DNA of 64,000 nt from Holophaga foetida DSM 6591 (GTDB taxonomy: Bacteria; Acidobacteriota; Holophagae; Holophagales; Holophagaceae), in the NCBI RefSeq assembly GCF_000242615.2, contig NZ_KI912268.1, positions 1,889,477 through 1,953,476 on the forward strand. Reading direction: 5' to 3'. This document shows positions 61,291 through 64,000 of the stretch, in pieces. Under the pieces are notes generated by a model. That model made no database searches, had not been told where the DNA came from, and saw only the letters and a program-made list of their open reading frames with translations. The first letter of the stretch is position 1, and each line of letters opens with the position of its first letter. A program made the position numbers and the translations under genes.

Positions 61291-62222
61291 GGCCGGGAGT
61301 CGGCTCCCCCGTCCGGAGCACCCAGCAGACGCTCCAGGAGAGGCGCCATCACCACACGGCGAGCCTGTGCGAGGCGCTTGAGGAGACTGGCATCGTCCAG
61401 GCGGAGCAGGGGATAGGCCTCGGGAGTCAGGTTCTGGAGGGTGCCAGCCCAACGGGAAGCCGTAAGGATGGTAGGCAGTTCATCCGAATAGCGCTGATCC
61501 AGCAGCTGGGCCAGGGCCCGCACCACCCGGATATCCGCATCCAGTCGGTCGAAGTCATCCAGCACCAGGCACTCGGCAGTGAGAAGGGGGGCCATCCGGT
61601 CCCGCTCGCTCATGAAGTCGGTGTTCTTGAAGCTCCGGGAGTCGTAGTAGGTGTCCTTCAGCTCCTGGCTGAAGGTGCGCACACTGACGAACAGCCCGGG
61701 GCGTCCGGTGCGATCCGCCCAGGCCCTCAAGGCCGCCGCTGCCAGGGAGCTGCGCCCACTTCCAGGGGAGCCGTCGATCCACCAGAGATCGATGGCATCC
61801 CGATCGCTCTTGGCCCAGTTGTAAAGGGTCCGATACCCCTGGGGTTCCTGGGCGGGCTTGAGATCCTTCCACCCCACCTCGCCCCCGGGGAGGGCCTTGG
61901 CCCCGCAGCGATGGAGGATGAGTTCGAGCTTGGAGGCGATGTCCTGGCTGAAGGTTCCCCGGCTCATGGGGTGTTCCAGGAGCTGGTGGGCCTTGGTGAG
62001 AGCGGCGGCCACCGTGTCCTTGGGATGTTCGAGCTTCCACCATTCCCAGAAGGACTCGAAGCTGGACTGGCGGTAGCGGGGAGGAATCCCCAGGGCGGCC
62101 GCCCCCACCCGCTGGCTGCGGGCGCATTCGCAGGGGCGTACGGGCTTCATGGGATCGGGATCGATGATGAAACCCTTCCCGTGGCAGAGCGCACAGTCCT
62201 TGCGAGCGATCAAAGGCGGCAC
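61287..62222 (-). CDS. DnaC-like ATPase with Arg in Walker A
   Basis: 311 residues. An N-terminal zinc-binding part (CALCHGKGF, CECARS) is as in DnaC/DnaI loaders, followed by an AAA+ core. The nucleotide loop reads GSPGSGRSSLA, with Arg in place of the usual Lys, while Walker B ECLVLDDFD is good. Lys-to-Arg normally weakens ATP binding, so the protein may not work as a normal helicase loader. It overlaps the sigma-factor gene by 13 bp and the exporter gene by 4 bp. Confidence 0.78.
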   Translation of the reverse strand: MPPLIARKDCALCHGKGFIIDPDPMKPVRPCECARSQRVGAAALGIPPRYRQSSFESFWEWWKLEHPKDTVAAALTKAHQLLEHPMSRGTFSQDIASKLELILHRCGAKALPGGEVGWKDLKPAQEPQGYRTLYNWAKSDRDAIDLWWIDGSPGSGRSSLAAAALRAWADRTGRPGLFVSVRTFSQELKDTYYDSRSFKNTDFMSERDRMAPLLTAECLVLDDFDRLDADIRVVRALAQLLDQRYSDELPTILTASRWAGTLQNLTPEAYPLLRLDDASLLKRLAQARRVVMAPLLERLLGAPDGGADSRP

Positions 62223-63088
62223 TCCTGAAGGAACTGTCCCAGGAGCACCCTGCGGCGGTCCCTGATCTTGGCGAAGGCCCGCTCCTCAATCTGGCGCACC
62301 CGCTCCCGGCTGATGGGAGGATTGAAGGCCTGGCCGATCTTCTCCAGGGTCATGGGGTCGCTGCCGTCCATCCCGAAGTGCCGGGCGATGATGATCCGTT
62401 CTTTGTCGTTGAGGATGGCGAGGCTGAGGCGCACTTGGTCCAGGAAGGACTCCTGGTCCAGGGTTTCCAGGGGGGATGGCTCGCTGGTCTGCTCCAGGCT
62501 ATCCCCCAGGGTCAGGTCCGACTCCCCGACCCCCTGCTCGGTGGACACGGTGCAGGTGGTCTGCTGGAGCAGCTGGAGACGCTCCACCTCCTCGCGGCTG
62601 AAGTGGCTCACATCCACAATCTCCTGCACCTGGGGAGGCCTCCCCAGCTCCTGGGAGAGACGGTTGGTGATGCGACTGAGCTGAACCAGATGTCCCGCCA
62701 CCTTCTGAGGCAGGCGGATCTTGTTCCCATGCTCCGCCAAGGCGTGGAAGATGGCCTGCCGCACCCACCAGGAGGCATAGGTCAGGAACTTGTTCTCCCG
62801 GGTGGGATCGAAGCGCTTGGCGGCCTCGATGAGACCGAGATTACCCTCGGAGATGAGATCCAGGAGGTCGAGCCCCATGCCCTGGAACTTCCGGGCCTCC
62901 TTGACCACAAAGCGCAGGTTGCCCTCCACCAAGTGGCGCAGACCCTCGGCCCGGACCTCCTGGGGGTTGGTTTCGGTCTGCCACATCTCTCCGTAGATGT
63001 GCTCCTCCTCCGCCGTGAGCAGGGGGAGGTCACGGATGGAGTCGAAGTATTTATCGAGGGAGTGTTCTTCCAAATGCCGTGGGGGCAC
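62210..63088 (-). CDS. RNA polymerase sigma-70 factor, group 2 type
   Basis: 292 residues with regions 1.2 to 4.2: NLRFVVKEARKFQGMGLDLLDLISEGNLGLIEAAKRFDP (2.1-2.2), KFLTYASWWVRQAI (2.3-2.4), region 3, and MTLEKIGQAFN...SRERVRQIEERAFAKIR (4.2). Region 1.1 is missing and size fits RpoS/HrdB-like alternative factors. With hspR and a dnaJ-type gene upstream on the same strand it could belong to a stress response. Confidence 0.88.
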   Translation of the reverse strand: MPPRHLEEHSLDKYFDSIRDLPLLTAEEEHIYGEMWQTETNPQEVRAEGLRHLVEGNLRFVVKEARKFQGMGLDLLDLISEGNLGLIEAAKRFDPTRENKFLTYASWWVRQAIFHALAEHGNKIRLPQKVAGHLVQLSRITNRLSQELGRPPQVQEIVDVSHFSREEVERLQLLQQTTCTVSTEQGVGESDLTLGDSLEQTSEPSPLETLDQESFLDQVRLSLAILNDKERIIIARHFGMDGSDPMTLEKIGQAFNPPISRERVRQIEERAFAKIRDRRRVLLGQFLQECRL

Positions 63089-63147
63089 ATGTCACCTGGG
63101 AAAGGATCAGAATATCAAGGGTTGGACCGGAAACGCGTCCAAGTATG

Positions 63148-63540
63148 TCAGCGTTTGCGCAATCCGTGAGAAGCCAGCTTCACCAGACCTGTCGGACTGA
63201 AGGCCTCGATCCCACGCTCTATTTCGACTCCTGCCGCCCGAAGTTGAGTTTCATAAGCGTCCAGGCGCTTCTGCATCTCTTCCTGCATGCCCTGCATCCG
63301 ATCCCGGAGGTTCAGGACGACCTCCACCCCAGCAAGGTTGACCCCCAGATCCCGGGTGAGGCTGAGGATGAACTCCAGACGCTCCAGGTCCTCGTCGCTG
63401 TACAAACGGGTCTTGCCTTCGGTGCGGGAGGGCAGGAGCAGGCCTTCGCGCTCGTACAGGCGGAGCGTCTGGGGATGGATCTCGTAGCGGGCGGCCACGA
63501 CCCCGATCATGTACAGACCCCGCTTGGGATCATGCCTCAT
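63148..63540 (-). CDS. hspR: HspR-type MerR regulator
   Basis: 130 residues. HTH MIGVVAARYEIHPQTLRLYEREGLLLPSRTEGKTRLYSDEDLERLEFI matches HspR, the heat-shock repressor that is controlled by DnaK. ATG at 63540 follows GGAGGCAGGC and overlaps the stop of the dnaJ-type gene (ATGA). This arrangement dnaJ-hspR is typical for HspR regulons. Confidence 0.87.
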   Translation of the reverse strand: MRHDPKRGLYMIGVVAARYEIHPQTLRLYEREGLLLPSRTEGKTRLYSDEDLERLEFILSLTRDLGVNLAGVEVVLNLRDRMQGMQEEMQKRLDAYETQLRAAGVEIERGIEAFSPTGLVKLASHGLRKR

Positions 63541-64000
63541 GCCTGCCTCCATGCGTTCTCACGGATGTTCCCGTCGTTGATTTCGCCCAGTTCCCGCATC
63601 AACTCCTTGCTGCGCTCGTCCTGGAGGATAGGGGTCACCACCTGGATCTCGGCGAATAGGTCTCCCCGCTGATCCGCGTGCTTGGGGATGGGCATCCCCC
63701 TGCCCTTGAGGCGCAACTTGGAGCCGCTCTGAGTACCAGGAGGGATCTTGATGGTCGCTGGCTCCTCGGGCGTCGGGACCTCGACCTTGGCCCCGAGGGC
63801 AGCCTCGGCAAAGGTGATGGGAAGCTTGAGGTAAAGGTTCGGCCCCTTGCGCTCGAAGCGCGGATCAGGCTCCACCTGGATCTGGATGTAGAGGTCGCCC
63901 GGGCCACCGCCTCGCCGCCCGGATTCGCCCTTGCCACTGACCCTGAGGCGGGTGCCATCTTCCACTCCGGAAGGAATGGCGATCGTGATGCTGTCCCGCT
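63537..64000 (-). CDS. DnaJ-type co-chaperone (CbpA-like), partial
   Basis: The C-terminal substrate-binding domains are present: IAIPSGVEDGTRLRVSGKGE, DLYIQIQVEPDPRFERKGPNLY and a second barrel with LRLKGRGMP and GDLFAEIQVVTP. The J domain lies beyond the window end. The visible part shows no zinc-finger cysteines, but these would come earlier in DnaJ, so CbpA versus DnaJ is open. Confidence 0.85.
   Translation of the reverse strand, partial: RDSITIAIPSGVEDGTRLRVSGKGESGRRGGGPGDLYIQIQVEPDPRFERKGPNLYLKLPITFAEAALGAKVEVPTPEEPATIKIPPGTQSGSKLRLKGRGMPIPKHADQRGDLFAEIQVVTPILQDERSKELMRELGEINDGNIRENAWRQA

Overview
The window is about 64 kb of GC-rich bacterial chromosome. The gene content points to a strict or facultative anaerobe living on plant-derived methoxylated and hydroxylated aromatics: URO-D-family methyltransferases, a LigM/GcvT-type O-demethylase, an almost complete set of candidates for anaerobic phloroglucinol breakdown, butyrate kinase with indolepyruvate:ferredoxin oxidoreductase, ferredoxin-linked and multiheme flavoproteins, and many LysR/AraC regulators. 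This profile fits the Acidobacteriota class Holophagae (Holophaga-like, known for trimethoxybenzoate, gallate and phloroglucinol use). That assignment is an inference from content; there is no rRNA in the window.

Layout. 1-729: the right end of an IS91-like element carrying a nested IS21, which has cut off the N-terminus of a URO-D methyltransferase (730-1602). 1777-6001: OFA-type MFS carrier, small STAS/SpoIIAA-like protein, LysR, and an intact URO-D methyltransferase. 6134-9577: YkgJ-type protein, Slt-type transglycosylase, LysR. 9912-12802: cytosolic flavoprotein with a small ferredoxin, AraC regulator. 13113-17085: buk, an internally deleted PhlG/Phy-like protein, iorA, iorB. 17150-19637: LigM-like demethylase and AraC. 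20038-23248: SDR, AraC, then a decayed zone with SDR, IS3 and EthD-family remnants. 23249-26524: double-HTH LysR, tetraheme cytochrome, Tat-exported flavoprotein. 26930-29338: Rrf2 regulator, qorB, NapH-like ferredoxin. 29402-32425: minus-strand operon TAL/BKACE, 3-hydroxy-5-oxohexanoate dehydrogenase, cupin, phloroglucinol reductase. 32962-37515: IS91-like element with nested IS21. 37620-43505: solute-binding lipoprotein, LysR, dihydrophloroglucinol cyclohydrolase, thiolase, NmrA-like protein. 43513-43858: fold-back MITE. 43981-49793: LysR, second OFA carrier, full-length PhlG/Phy-like hydrolase, and a STAS-like / flavodoxin-fold / EthD cluster. From 50007 on the content is mostly housekeeping: ABC-F protein, thiME, ParE/Phd toxin-antitoxin pair, M3 peptidase, MidA-like methyltransferase, PIN protein pair, RND exporter, DnaC-like ATPase, sigma-70 factor, hspR, dnaJ-type co-chaperone.

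How the genes could work together (inference). Methoxyl groups are removed by the URO-D and LigM-like enzymes. Acyl-phloroglucinols are hydrolysed by the PhlG/Phy-like enzyme. Phloroglucinol is reduced (29402-30181), ring-opened (40254-41264), oxidised (30617-31552), cleaved with acetyl-CoA (31577-32425) and thiolysed (41406-42584) to acetyl-CoA. The pathway genes are split into two blocks with the composite transposon between them. Several families occur as pairs (OFA carrier, URO-D, PhlG-like, STAS-like, EthD), and one member of the URO-D, PhlG-like and EthD pairs is damaged. This suggests duplication followed by decay in a catabolic island.
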